This document shows positions 34,906-43,014 of a stretch of 64,000 nucleotides of DNA, one piece after another (the stretch's first letter is position 1; every line of letters begins with the position of its first letter). A program made the position numbers and the translations under genes. A model generated the notes under the pieces. It searched no databases. It worked only from the letters and a program-made list of their open reading frames with translations, and was not told where the DNA came from. This DNA comes from CAIYOL01 sp964494805 (GTDB lineage Bacteria; Planctomycetota; Phycisphaerae; Sedimentisphaerales; Anaerobacaceae): positions 24,809 to 88,808 of the forward strand of contig CAZBST010000009.1 in NCBI GenBank assembly GCA_964494805.1. The letters run 5' to 3'.

Positions 34906-35694
34906 GTGGATATCAAATGTATAATAGAAAGACTTCTTCGCGATGGTTTCATCCTTGTGTTCAACCAGGATAAGCTTGATGTCGTAAAAACTGCACAAGC
35001 CCTGATGAAAGCGGAAGTCTATAATATGGAGGTTACCTGCAGGACTCGAACCCCGCTGGAGAAAATCTATAAGCTTAAAAAGAAGTTTCCCCAGCTTTGT
35101 GTTGGCGCTGCAAGCCTGATTGATTTCGCTGCGATGTTGAACGTTTATAACCAACAACATAGTGACAACCCATTACCAACGCTGGAAGAAGCTGTTAAGG
35201 CAGGGGCGGACTATCTCGTATCCGCAGTTAACTTTAGTGACAAAGCTTATAAGAAGTACGCAGGCAGGGTTACGATGATTCCGGGCTGCGGCACCGTTAC
35301 CGAAATCGTAGAGCAGTATTCGAAAGGCGCAAATATGTGTAAGCTCTTTCCGGCAAAGCAGCTTGGCGGACCGGCTTACATCAAAGCGATTGACCCGCCG
35401 CTTCATAAACTCATCAGTATTATTCCAACCGGCGGCACTACACTGGAAAACATCCCGGATTACATCTCTGCGGGTGTTCTGGTTCTGGGCGGTTCTTTCA
35501 GTATAATTGCTGGAGAAACATTTAAAAAAATCGTCAATGAACAAAACTACGAACTGCTTTCAAGCGAAATAAAGAAAATTAAGGCCCTTATCGATGAATG
35601 CAGGACCAAACACTATCCTGAACTGAACTTCAAATCTGATTCTCTGGACCGGATATGCCGTGTGACCGGAAGAAACTTTAATATCGGTACCTAA
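34906..35694 (+). CDS. KDPG/KHG aldolase-like protein with C-terminal extension
   Basis: A 262-residue TIM-barrel aldolase starting at GTG with AGGAGAG upstream. The class I pattern is present: the Glu-Arg pair in NMEVTCRTRTPLEKI, GAGSL-like VGAASL, the Schiff-base Lys in MCKLFPAKQLGG and the phosphate loop IIPTGGTTLENI. It is about 50 residues longer than ordinary KDPG aldolase (about 210). It would cleave (phospho)keto-deoxygluconate at the end of the uronate route; the KDG kinase is not in the window. The stop overlaps the edge of the tRNA-like repeat that follows. Confidence 0.82.
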   Translation: MDIKCIIERLLRDGFILVFNQDKLDVVKTAQALMKAEVYNMEVTCRTRTPLEKIYKLKKKFPQLCVGAASLIDFAAMLNVYNQQHSDNPLPTLEEAVKAGADYLVSAVNFSDKAYKKYAGRVTMIPGCGTVTEIVEQYSKGANMCKLFPAKQLGGPAYIKAIDPPLHKLISIIPTGGTTLENIPDYISAGVLVLGGSFSIIAGETFKKIVNEQNYELLSSEIKKIKALIDECRTKHYPELNFKSDSLDRICRVTGRNFNIGT

Positions 35695-35717
35695 CGGAGA
35701 GGGCGGGATTGGAACCC
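35692..35717 (-). repeat. Second copy of the tRNA-Ser 3' end
   Basis: TAACGGAGAGGGCGGGATT then one changed base and GAACCC repeat the acceptor and T-arm end of tRNA-Ser (35853-35878). The copies are 161 bases apart in direct orientation. No D or anticodon arm accompanies this copy, so it is a tRNA fragment, like an attachment-site scar. Confidence 0.75.
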
Positions 35718-35834
35718 AAATCCGCAAAGGCGGATTTCCATAGGGGCTCTGCCCCTCTGGCGTCGCTTCGCTCCTGTCACCCCGACGACGTAGGAAAATC
35801 CTTTTCCCACACCCTTTGTGGTTCAAATCCCGCC
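35702..35834. mobile_element. 133-bp hairpin-rich element with terminal inverted repeats
   Basis: Left end GGCGGGATTGGAACCCA and right end TGTGGTTCAAATCCCGCC are inverted copies (about 15 of 17 match), both resembling tRNA T arms. Inside are three perfect hairpins: AAATCCGC-AAAG-GCGGATTT (35718-35737), AGGGGC-TCT-GCCCCT (35742-35756) and GGAAAA-TCC-TTTTCC (near 35792-35806). There is no coding potential. It looks like a small non-autonomous, tRNA-derived palindromic element; mobility is inferred. Confidence 0.5.
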
Positions 35835-35855
35835 TACCCCAAGTAAGCAATATAA

Positions 35856-35946
35856 CGGAGAGGGCGGGATTCGAACCCGCGGTACCAGCATTCACCAGTA
35901 CGACGGTTTAGCAAACCGTTGCCTTCAGCCACTCGGCCACCTCTCC
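35856..35946 (-). tRNA. tRNA-Ser (GCT)
   Basis: Minus-strand cloverleaf with acceptor GGAGAGG/CCTCTCC and discriminator G. The anticodon stem is ACGGT/ACCGT with loop TTGCTAA (anticodon GCT). A long class II variable arm and the T arm CGGG-TTCGAAT-CCCG region follow. Length 91 bases, CCA not encoded. Confidence 0.95.
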
Positions 35947-36148
35947 GAGCATTCTTCTGATAATCTACATTTTGTGGGTTCGTATTGCAAGAAGATAAGT
36001 AGCAATTCGTTGACAACCCAAAAGCAGGTAAAATATAATATAGCAAACGGGAAAAATTATCCCAGATTTATATCATCGAGTTTACTTGTCCTTAGAAAAG
36101 CTTGCCACTGAGTATCTTTATCTGGGCTTAAGCCGATTGATATTTTTG

Positions 36149-37369
36149 TTATTGTTGATAAGGTGGAGGAAAAGTACTCCGGCTTTGGATTTCTTGCTCC
36201 AAAGGCATCAATTCAGGCATCAGCTCTCTTTCAAATAGTTTCCAGTAGGCCTTACCCACTTTGAGCCATGTCATAGTTTTGCCATATAGGTAGGCCTTGG
36301 TTTGAATTTGGTGTAAAATTAATCCGTTTTTTAGCAGTTTGATGATTTCTTCTGCTATTTTTTTTGAATTATCGAATGGCACCAAAACGCCTCTGCCATC
36401 AGCAAGCAGTTCTTTGGCCGCCCAGTAAGGAGTTGATACAACAGCTTTACCTGCTCCAACTGCAAAGGCAAGTGTACCACTGGTTAATTGCTGTTCGTAA
36501 AGATAGGGAGTAACATAAATATCTGCAGCTGCCAGATATTCGCGAAGTTCCTCATTTGTTGCAAACCTATCAAGGTAAAGAACATTATTCTTTAATCGTA
36601 AATTAGTTATTAAATTGAGTAATTTATTACTGTACTCATAGCCCTGGTGCTTTATAACGCCCGGGTGAGTAGTGCCTAAGATTATATAGAGGACCTCTGA
36701 ATCATACCTGATTATATCCGGCAAGGCCTTTAGCATTACTTCAATGCCTTTATTTGGTCCGATCAGGCCGAAGGTCAAGATGACCTTTCTGTCCTGCAGA
36801 CCAAGTTTATTTTTATAAAATGAAACATGATTAAATGGTATATCCGGTATTCCATGAGGTATTAATTCTATTTTTCCGCGGGATACACCATAGATGTCTG
36901 TCAGCATATCAATACCGCGTCTATTCATAACAATGACTTTGTATGAGTTGTCACACACATCTATAAACGAATTGAAATAATCTGATTCAGGCTTTTCAAG
37001 CACGGTATGCAATGTTGTAAATACCGGAACATTCAGTTTTCTGAGCAGTAAGTTTATATTGGAACCGCCTCGTCCGCCGAATAAACCGAATTCATGTTGC
37101 AGTGAAACTGCATCAAATCCATTTGAATTAATATAGTTGCAGGCTTCGAGATAATCGCTTTGCACATCCTGCCTTATTAGAAGCTCGACAGGTTTAAAAT
37201 AGCGATGTTCTTCACCGTTTTGCATTGCAAATACGCCCGCTTCACAGCCCATACCAGCCGCGGAGACCACGCTTTCAACAAGATTTGATGTGAAAGTAGC
37301 GATTCCGCATTTTCTTGGTATATAAGAAGCAATAAATGCAATCTTCTTTCGTTCATTTAATCTGATCAT
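36149..37369 (-). CDS. Glycosyltransferase family 4, possibly a mannosyltransferase
   Basis: A 406-residue GT-B enzyme. The N-terminal ASYIPRKCGIATFTSNLVES and VSLQHEFGLFGG belong to a subgroup often found beside GH130 phosphorylases. LIPHGIPD, TFGLIGPNKGIEVMLKALPD and the donor-side YEQQLTSGTLAFAVGAGK follow. The ATG at 37369 overlaps the stop of the small zinc-ribbon gene as ATGA, which decides the start. A GH130 gene lies at 62417 in the same island, so the two may make and break a mannoside. Sugar specificity is inferred. Confidence 0.8.
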   Translation of the reverse strand: MIRLNERKKIAFIASYIPRKCGIATFTSNLVESVVSAAGMGCEAGVFAMQNGEEHRYFKPVELLIRQDVQSDYLEACNYINSNGFDAVSLQHEFGLFGGRGGSNINLLLRKLNVPVFTTLHTVLEKPESDYFNSFIDVCDNSYKVIVMNRRGIDMLTDIYGVSRGKIELIPHGIPDIPFNHVSFYKNKLGLQDRKVILTFGLIGPNKGIEVMLKALPDIIRYDSEVLYIILGTTHPGVIKHQGYEYSNKLLNLITNLRLKNNVLYLDRFATNEELREYLAAADIYVTPYLYEQQLTSGTLAFAVGAGKAVVSTPYWAAKELLADGRGVLVPFDNSKKIAEEIIKLLKNGLILHQIQTKAYLYGKTMTWLKVGKAYWKLFERELMPELMPLEQEIQSRSTFPPPYQQ

Positions 37370-37581
37370 CTCTCCGGTGCTTCTTTCTTGCCAAAACGAG
37401 ATTTCTTTTGTAACCACCGGCCATCGCAATCTCTTTTGCTACATTCAAACCAGATGAATATATGCTCGCCTTCCTCAAGTTTATCAACTTGTGTCATTGC
37501 TGCTCCACAAACCGGACAAAGCCCACGTTCCTCTGTCCGTTTATATTTTGTACCAACCGCTTCTAATCCTAACATTTCCAT
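37366..37581 (-). CDS. Small zinc-ribbon-like protein coupled to the GT4 gene
   Basis: A 71-residue protein with CPVCGAAM near residue 22 and FECSKRDCDGRW near 46. Two Cys pairs about 25 residues apart would form a zinc ribbon. AAGGAG lies six bases before the ATG, and the stop overlaps the next start (ATGA), so both are translated together. The AATTCCCC motif lies 80 bases upstream. The role is unknown. Confidence 0.7.
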   Translation of the reverse strand: MEMLGLEAVGTKYKRTEERGLCPVCGAAMTQVDKLEEGEHIFIWFECSKRDCDGRWLQKKSRFGKKEAPER

Positions 37582-37660
37582 TGCCAGCTCCTTTCAGTCA
37601 CACAATTGCTACTTTTAGTTACTAGTCATTAAAGACAATTTAACTGTATCGCAGCAAAAC

Positions 37661-37683
37661 CGAAATAGGGGAATTACTTGATT
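37661..37683 (-). promoter_or_regulatory. Shared island motif, copy 1
   Basis: On the minus strand it reads AATCAAGTAATTCCCCTATT then TCGG, 80 bases upstream of the zinc-ribbon/GT4 start. It matches copy 2 (48500-48521) at 20 of 22 bases and copy 3 (53061-53077) in its core. Confidence 0.55.
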
Positions 37684-37817
37684 CGCACCTCGTAATTGCT
37701 CAAATCGCTGATTTAATAGGTGCTAAGAAATAAACTGTCTATTCGTATTTGACCTAGAATTCTCGTGGCTTTGTTTACGATGGTATTTGAGATATGTTTT
37801 TTGTGAAAGCTCTTACA

Positions 37818-39020
37818 TCACAAATTTTTTGCTTCTTGGACGCATTTGCTGGCATGTCTTGCAATCATTAATTCTTCATTAGTTTTCATTACTCTAACCA
37901 CTACCGAACTATCGGCGGATGATATGACCAGTGCATTGGAATTGTTGCAAACAGAATCCAGCTGTATACCCAGGGAACCGATGTCCTTACAAATACGCTG
38001 TCGAACCGACGGTGCATTTTCACCGATTCCGCCGGTAAATACCAGCATATCCACTTTGCCCAATACAGCAGCGAGAGAACCTAAATACTTTTTTGCCTGA
38101 TAGCAGAAAAGCTCAATCGCTTCCGCAGCGCGACGGTCGTCCGCTTCTTTTTCGAGCAGAACCTTCATATCTGAGCTTATTTCGGATACTCCCCAAAGTC
38201 CCGCCTCGTGATTAACCATCCGGCCGACCTGTGACGGACTCAGTGACTTAACATTGAGCAGATATAGAAGAATACCGGGGTCTAGATCCCCCGAGCGTGT
38301 GCCCATCATCAGTCCCCCGGTGGGTGAAAAGCCCATTGTGGTATCAATGCTCCTGCCGTCTTTGACAGCAGCCATACTCGCACCATTGCCAAGATGCGCT
38401 ATGATGATTCGACTTTCTTTTAGGTCATAATTTTCTCCTTTAAGCTCTTCGATTATGTATTCATAGGACAAGCCGTGGAATCCGTAACGGATCCCACCTT
38501 CGTTATACAGTGACCTTGGTAAAGCATACAGATGAGCTATTCGGGGCATATTGTGATGAAAAGCTGTGTCGAAACAAGCCACCTGTTGTAGATCAGGAAA
38601 GCGATCGCTGACAGTTTCGATAACTTTTAGCTCCTGCGGCAAGTGTTCCGGAGCAAACAGAACAAACTCATTCAAGTCGTTGATTAAATCAGAGGTTATT
38701 AAATGCGGCCTTGTATATTTTACGCCTCCGTAGACTATTCGATGACCGATAACATCAATTTGTTTGACGTACCCCTGACTTTCCAGCCAGTCGAATAATT
38801 TTGTTATGCAGTCCTGATGGTTAAGTTTGTTCAGGCTTTGATTAATGATAGTTTGATCAGTATTATTTTTTATGTAGAAATTATTCGTTGTTAAATTGAT
38901 ATCGCTGATGATGCCCGAAAACAGCAGTTTCTCTTGCTTTGCTATATTATAAAGAGCAAACTTTAGGCTCGAAGAGCCACTGTTTACAGATAATATGCAG
39001 GGCGTTTTTTTGCTATTCAT
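37818..39020 (-). CDS. ackA: Acetate kinase
   Basis: A 400-residue ASKHA-fold kinase making ATP and acetate from acetyl-phosphate. Typical signatures are LSVNSGSSSLKFALY (residues 10-24), DVIGHRIVYGG, CFDTAFHHNMP, HLGNGASMAAVKDGRSIDTT and FTGGIGENAP. The ATG overlaps the end of rpiB by eight bases. Acetyl-phosphate would come from the phosphoketolase at 56125; no phosphotransacetylase is in the window. Confidence 0.96.
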   Translation of the reverse strand: MNSKKTPCILSVNSGSSSLKFALYNIAKQEKLLFSGIISDINLTTNNFYIKNNTDQTIINQSLNKLNHQDCITKLFDWLESQGYVKQIDVIGHRIVYGGVKYTRPHLITSDLINDLNEFVLFAPEHLPQELKVIETVSDRFPDLQQVACFDTAFHHNMPRIAHLYALPRSLYNEGGIRYGFHGLSYEYIIEELKGENYDLKESRIIIAHLGNGASMAAVKDGRSIDTTMGFSPTGGLMMGTRSGDLDPGILLYLLNVKSLSPSQVGRMVNHEAGLWGVSEISSDMKVLLEKEADDRRAAEAIELFCYQAKKYLGSLAAVLGKVDMLVFTGGIGENAPSVRQRICKDIGSLGIQLDSVCNNSNALVISSADSSVVVRVMKTNEELMIARHASKCVQEAKNL

Positions 39021-39474
39021 GTTTTTCTAAAGTCCCTTCTTCGTTTGAAATCTTAGAAAGCCTTCGCTGCATACGTTCGGCATTACCGAATTTAGCCGTC
39101 AAAAAAGTCCTCGTCAATTCCCAAGCGAGCGCATATCCGACGGTTCGTCCACCGAGGCAAATCACGTTCATATTATCATCTTCCACCCCCTGGTGGGCCG
39201 AAAAGACATCGTGAATCAGACAGGCCCGAACCCCGGGGACTTTATTTGCTGCGACACAAGCACCAACTCCGCTGCCACAGACGGCTATACCTCGTTCCAC
39301 TTTTCCATGAGAGACCGCTTTGGCGAGCGGCAGAACAAAATCGGGATAGTCGTCATTGCCGTTCAGCTTGTTTGCGCCGAAATCAATTACCTCATATCCT
39401 GACTCTTGAAGTATTTTAGAGAGGTGTTCTTTTAACTCGAAGCCGCCGTGGTCTGCGGCAATTCCAATTCGCAT
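39013..39474 (-). CDS. rpiB: Ribose 5-phosphate isomerase B
   Basis: A 153-residue RpiB/LacAB enzyme. It has IAADHGGFELKEHL (residues 5-18), the catalytic Cys and anion loop CGSGVGACVAANKVPGVRA, and HDVFSAHQGVEDDNMNVI. It interconverts ribose and ribulose 5-phosphate and so feeds xylulose 5-phosphate to phosphoketolase. It overlaps ackA by eight bases, which implies cotranscription. Confidence 0.94.
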   Translation of the reverse strand: MRIGIAADHGGFELKEHLSKILQESGYEVIDFGANKLNGNDDYPDFVLPLAKAVSHGKVERGIAVCGSGVGACVAANKVPGVRACLIHDVFSAHQGVEDDNMNVICLGGRTVGYALAWELTRTFLTAKFGNAERMQRRLSKISNEEGTLEKHE

Positions 39475-39529
39475 TGTGAACTTCTCCTTAGCTGCGATTA
39501 ATGAAAAAACGCAAATGCAAATAACAAAT

Positions 39530-39553
39530 CCGACAAAACCGGTTTTTTGTCGG
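39530..39553 (-). terminator. Hairpin after the small membrane-protein gene
   Basis: CCGACAAAA and TTTTTTGTCGG pair over nine bases with a short loop. It sits about 33 bases after the stop at 39586. The following minus-strand tract is AT-rich but lacks a clean T run, so it may be a terminator or a processing site. Confidence 0.5.
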
Positions 39554-39585
39554 TCTATGACTATAGAAACAATTTTTGCCTATAA

Positions 39586-39858
39586 TCAGGCTTGTGTGCT
39601 TTTGTTCGCAAAACTTGAAACAAAGCAATTATAAAGCCAGGCAAATATTGCTCCTCCGATTGCACCGTCTGCCAATGCCCATACAAGGCCGATCAGTGAC
39701 CCTACTGGGCTTATGTTAAATCCACGATAGACCTGGCCTATAATTGTGGTTTCACCGCTGGCACCATCCAAGACAATTATCCACCAGGTTAAACAGAAAA
39801 GCCCCAGTCCCCAAATTAATCCAAATGCCAGTGCAAAAGCTTTCACATTGAGTTTCAT
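39586..39858 (-). CDS. Small two- or three-helix membrane protein (holin-like annotation family)
   Basis: A 90-residue protein starting MKLNVKAFALAFGLIWGLGL, with helices at ~8-32 and ~48-82 and a short polar loop (DGASGETTIIGQVYRG). Homologues of this kind are often labelled bacteriophage holin, but no phage genes are near, and it sits among stress genes. I therefore treat the lysis role as unsupported. A ribosome site AAGGAG lies before the ATG. Confidence 0.7.
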   Translation of the reverse strand: MKLNVKAFALAFGLIWGLGLFCLTWWIIVLDGASGETTIIGQVYRGFNISPVGSLIGLVWALADGAIGGAIFAWLYNCFVSSFANKSTQA

Positions 39859-39901
39859 TTTGAATCTCCTTAAAATTATTGAGCCCGATTAAAATTAATA
39901 T

Positions 39902-41074
39902 TTATACTTCATTCTTCAAACATCTCATGCCTGGGGTTATTTTTTCACCGGTCTCCAGGTCCAATTTAAGTGCCATAAATTTGAGCATATCCTTCAAACT
40001 AATCACGCCCAGCAGCTTTTCCCCTTCAACAACCATTAGCCTGCTATTTCCCGTATTGTTCATAAGCGATAAGGCCTTTACGGCATCAGCCTTTGGTGAA
40101 ATAGTGTTTTCTCCGGAACAGGGCTGAACGATGTCGGAGACCTTGCGTATGCTCCACTGCTCTTTTGGAAGCTGCTTTATCTGCTTCGTTGTTACACAGC
40201 CTTTTAGCGAACCGTTTTCGGATACAGGGAACATCTTATAGTGGTATTTGTAGAAGTAATCTTCAATCAAATCAGATACTGTTATTGACAGAGGTGCCGT
40301 AATTACATCCGGAACCATAAACCGACTAATCGGCTCACCCGCTAAGGCATTTTTTACTAATAACTGTCTATATGACATCTGTGAGGCACCTCTTATGAAC
40401 ATTCCAATAAGAAAGTACCACAAACCACCAATAAAGTTAGCCGTAATAAAATTAATTATCCCCAGAATCATAAGTAACAAGCCAAAACCTGACCCTAATC
40501 TTGAAGAAATACGTGTTGCCCAACGAAGGTCACCTTTGGCATACCAGAGGATCGACCGCAGTACCCGTCCGCCATCGAGCGGGAAGGCGGGAACCATATT
40601 AAAGCCGGCCAAGATTATGTTTAACCAGCCCAGATACAGCAGCACATCATTAACCGGACGCGACCAATTGGCAGTTTTACCACCAGTGTAAATAAAGAAG
40701 AGGATACCGGCCAGAAATAAACTTGATAAAGGTCCTACAAGTGCCATGAAGAATTCCGACTTTGCATTTTCGGGCTCTTTGTTCATTTCAGCAACTCCAC
40801 CGAAGATAAACAAGGTTATGCCTTTCATAGGAAGGCCGAATTTTCTGGCTACGAGTGAGTGACAAAATTCGTGGAATACGATAGAAACGAACAATCCCAG
40901 AGCGCCAGCTACTCCCATCCACCAATAGGTGACATTAGAAAAACCAGGGAAGTAGTGAGGTAAGACACCTTTGGCCAGCGACCAAGTTATCAACACTGCC
41001 AGAATAAACCATGTAGCGTCGATACCCACTTTAAACCCAAAAAGTTTGAATAATGGTATTTTTCTCTCGAACAT
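39902..41074 (-). CDS. Site-2 protease family (M50) with two CBS domains
   Basis: A 390-residue intramembrane metalloprotease. The zinc motif is FHEFCHSL (H68, E69, H72) in the second or third helix, and the distal ligand lies in MVPAFPLDGGRVLRS (near 170). About six helices are followed by a CBS pair (about 245-375; MVPDVITAPLSITV, VVEGEKLLGVISLKDMLKF) that can bind adenine nucleotides. It may cleave membrane-bound regulators in response to energy state. It belongs to the stress island by position. Confidence 0.92.
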   Translation of the reverse strand: MFERKIPLFKLFGFKVGIDATWFILAVLITWSLAKGVLPHYFPGFSNVTYWWMGVAGALGLFVSIVFHEFCHSLVARKFGLPMKGITLFIFGGVAEMNKEPENAKSEFFMALVGPLSSLFLAGILFFIYTGGKTANWSRPVNDVLLYLGWLNIILAGFNMVPAFPLDGGRVLRSILWYAKGDLRWATRISSRLGSGFGLLLMILGIINFITANFIGGLWYFLIGMFIRGASQMSYRQLLVKNALAGEPISRFMVPDVITAPLSITVSDLIEDYFYKYHYKMFPVSENGSLKGCVTTKQIKQLPKEQWSIRKVSDIVQPCSGENTISPKADAVKALSLMNNTGNSRLMVVEGEKLLGVISLKDMLKFMALKLDLETGEKITPGMRCLKNEV

Positions 41075-41145
41075 TTCTAATTCTCCTAAACATCACTTAC
41101 TATTTTTGAGTTATAAGCCGACTTATATTTTTATTATAATTTTGG

Positions 41146-42750
41146 TTATTTAAGCCGTCCGGCATATTTATCGATGCTGACTGCAAATTGTTTTTCCACT
41201 CTGTTGCGATGACATGGGCCGCTGTTGTAGCTGCAGAACGGATAAATCCGTCCATCAGGGGCGGCGTAGTGCACCACACACCTATTGACACGGTCGATTT
41301 GGTAGTTATATACGTCCTGGAAATGCATACTGGCCATAAGAAGTATCTTGTAAGGCCTTGTAGAAGAGATCCTTACGCGATCCTCATTACTTGTATAGCG
41401 GTCACTGAAATCAGCAAAATCCATCATGAAGTCGACAAAATCCCCAAATGACCATTCCTTAGGTCCTTTCTGCTGTTCATAGCAAGACTGCAGACCGTGA
41501 AGTTTCTGTGCGATGCTCAGCTTGCGAAGGAATTTTCGTTCCTTAAGCCTGTCGGCTGTTGAGGCAATCTTTTCCATCACCGCATCTACATCAACAAATG
41601 ATGGGACAGGAAACACTTTTTCCCCGGCGGTGTCCACTATTAAATATGTTATGACGCCGCAATTGGGGCTGCATCCTATTCCCAGGTGCCTTTCGCCCCG
41701 AACCAGTTCCAACAAACGGGTGAAAGGATCGGCAAAACCAAATGGATACCAGTCTCGGTACATATCTACCCATCCTGTTTGCTGCTCAATTTCTCGAACC
41801 AAATCCGCCACAGTGAATCGCTGGGCAAGCCGCTGCTGATAATCAATCCTGCCGGTGAAAGACACGGGCTGCCAGCTAATGCCGATTATCCTATCTATGT
41901 TTTTAACTGCAAATCGGACGATATCACCTATCTGGTCGTCATTTATGCCTTTAACGATGGTGGGAACTAATACCGTTCGAATTGAAGCTCGATAAAGGTT
42001 GTCAATCGCCTTAAGTTTGGTATCCAGTAGAGCCCTGCCTCTGGTTTTCATATAAACCTCATCGTCAAGGCCGTCGAACTGAAGGTAGGCAACATTAAGA
42101 CCGGCCTGGCTGGCTTGAACAGCAAAGTCGGCGTTCTCCGCGAATCTAATACCATTGGTGGCCACCTGTACTTGGGCGAGTTTCCGCTTCTTTACCTCTG
42201 CCAGGGCTTCAAGGAATTGTGGATGAATTGTCGGCTCGCCGCCGGTAAATTGAAAACAGACCGGCTTGACCGTATCGACCGCACAGGCCGTATCAATCAT
42301 TTTGCGGACTTGCTCTATGCTAAGCTCTACTAATTCTCCTCGTTTATTGGCATTGGCGAAGCAAAACGGACAATTCAAATTGCAGCGGTTGGTCAAATCG
42401 ATATTCATCATAATCGGCTGACTAAGATGCTCACTGCAAACCCCACATCCGTTTGGACAGCAGGCCTGCCTGCCCTTTATGGGATTACTTACAGGTTTTC
42501 TCGATGAGAGGTCGCGGGAAATTATCAAATTATAAAACTTCTTATCCGTGCTGATAAGCTCCCGGTATGGCCCGTGCTCCTCACAGCATTTATCCATAAA
42601 TACCATATTATCTTCACCATCAATTTTCGCTTCTATGACTGCCAAACATTCCGGACATAATGATTTTGTCGTTATGGGTAGATAATTTATCTCGTTGTAT
42701 ATTGAGGTTTTTTCCACAGCGTCTTTAAGGATTGTGCCTGCATTGCCCAT
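41146..42750 (-). CDS. Radical SAM protein resembling tetraether lipid synthase (Tes)
   Basis: A 534-residue enzyme from the ATG at 42750, with AAAGGAG seven bases upstream. N-terminal LCPECLAVIEAKI and KCCEEHGPYRE form a rubredoxin-like or zinc-ribbon knuckle. Then QACCPNGCGVCSEH and the SAM-cluster motif CNLNCPFCFANANKRG (C123, C127, C130) follow. FTGGEPTIHPQF is the SAM-binding GGE, and the C-terminus has FCSYNSGPCHRNR. This set of Cys regions is that of the archaeal MJ0619/Tes family and its bacterial relatives, which join lipid tails by C-C bonds. The lipid role is inferred. Confidence 0.75.
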   Translation of the reverse strand: MGNAGTILKDAVEKTSIYNEINYLPITTKSLCPECLAVIEAKIDGEDNMVFMDKCCEEHGPYRELISTDKKFYNLIISRDLSSRKPVSNPIKGRQACCPNGCGVCSEHLSQPIMMNIDLTNRCNLNCPFCFANANKRGELVELSIEQVRKMIDTACAVDTVKPVCFQFTGGEPTIHPQFLEALAEVKKRKLAQVQVATNGIRFAENADFAVQASQAGLNVAYLQFDGLDDEVYMKTRGRALLDTKLKAIDNLYRASIRTVLVPTIVKGINDDQIGDIVRFAVKNIDRIIGISWQPVSFTGRIDYQQRLAQRFTVADLVREIEQQTGWVDMYRDWYPFGFADPFTRLLELVRGERHLGIGCSPNCGVITYLIVDTAGEKVFPVPSFVDVDAVMEKIASTADRLKERKFLRKLSIAQKLHGLQSCYEQQKGPKEWSFGDFVDFMMDFADFSDRYTSNEDRVRISSTRPYKILLMASMHFQDVYNYQIDRVNRCVVHYAAPDGRIYPFCSYNSGPCHRNRVEKQFAVSIDKYAGRLK

Positions 42751-42771
42751 TTCCAATTCTCCTTTCCCCAA

Positions 42772-42945
42772 TTATAATGATATCCCATACATTTTGAAAT
42801 CAATGACGAGATTTTCTTTGGGTCTATTTTTAACCTCAGCAGAGGCAAGAATTCCCAAACAAATCTTTTTTGATTTATCGATTACAGTCTCAACGGTATT
42901 CTTAAAACTCATATTCAGCTTTTCGGAAGCTCCATAATTAATCAT
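42772..42945 (-). CDS. Possible small protein between degP and the radical SAM gene
   Basis: An ATG at 42945 opens 57 codons (MINYGASEKLNMSFKNTVET ... ending KMYGISL and TAA). The frame is open for another 20 codons upstream without a start, so it could be the remnant of a longer protein. The amino-acid composition looks coding and the stop is 22 bases before the next start. No ribosome site or known family is seen. Confidence 0.35.
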   Translation of the reverse strand: MINYGASEKLNMSFKNTVETVIDKSKKICLGILASAEVKNRPKENLVIDFKMYGISL

Positions 42946-43014
42946 CGAACAATCGTCTTCTGCCTGGAACGTAAGCTGGCAGTCCAGTTAGATACCCATT
43001 ACGCAAAATTATCA

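Noticed and set aside
35692..35850. A second tRNA-Ser gene or a short CDS
   Set aside because: Only the T arm and acceptor end recur, with no D or anticodon arm. The frame here codes for hairpin repeats.
37661..37683. The AATTCCCC motif as a sigma-54 promoter
   Set aside because: The GG and GC dinucleotides at -24/-12 with the right spacing are not present, and the kinase pairs with a NarL-type regulator without an AAA domain.
39586..39858. Phage lysis holin and a prophage
   Set aside because: The protein fits a holin-labelled family, but there is no endolysin, capsid or tail gene nearby; it sits in a metabolic island.
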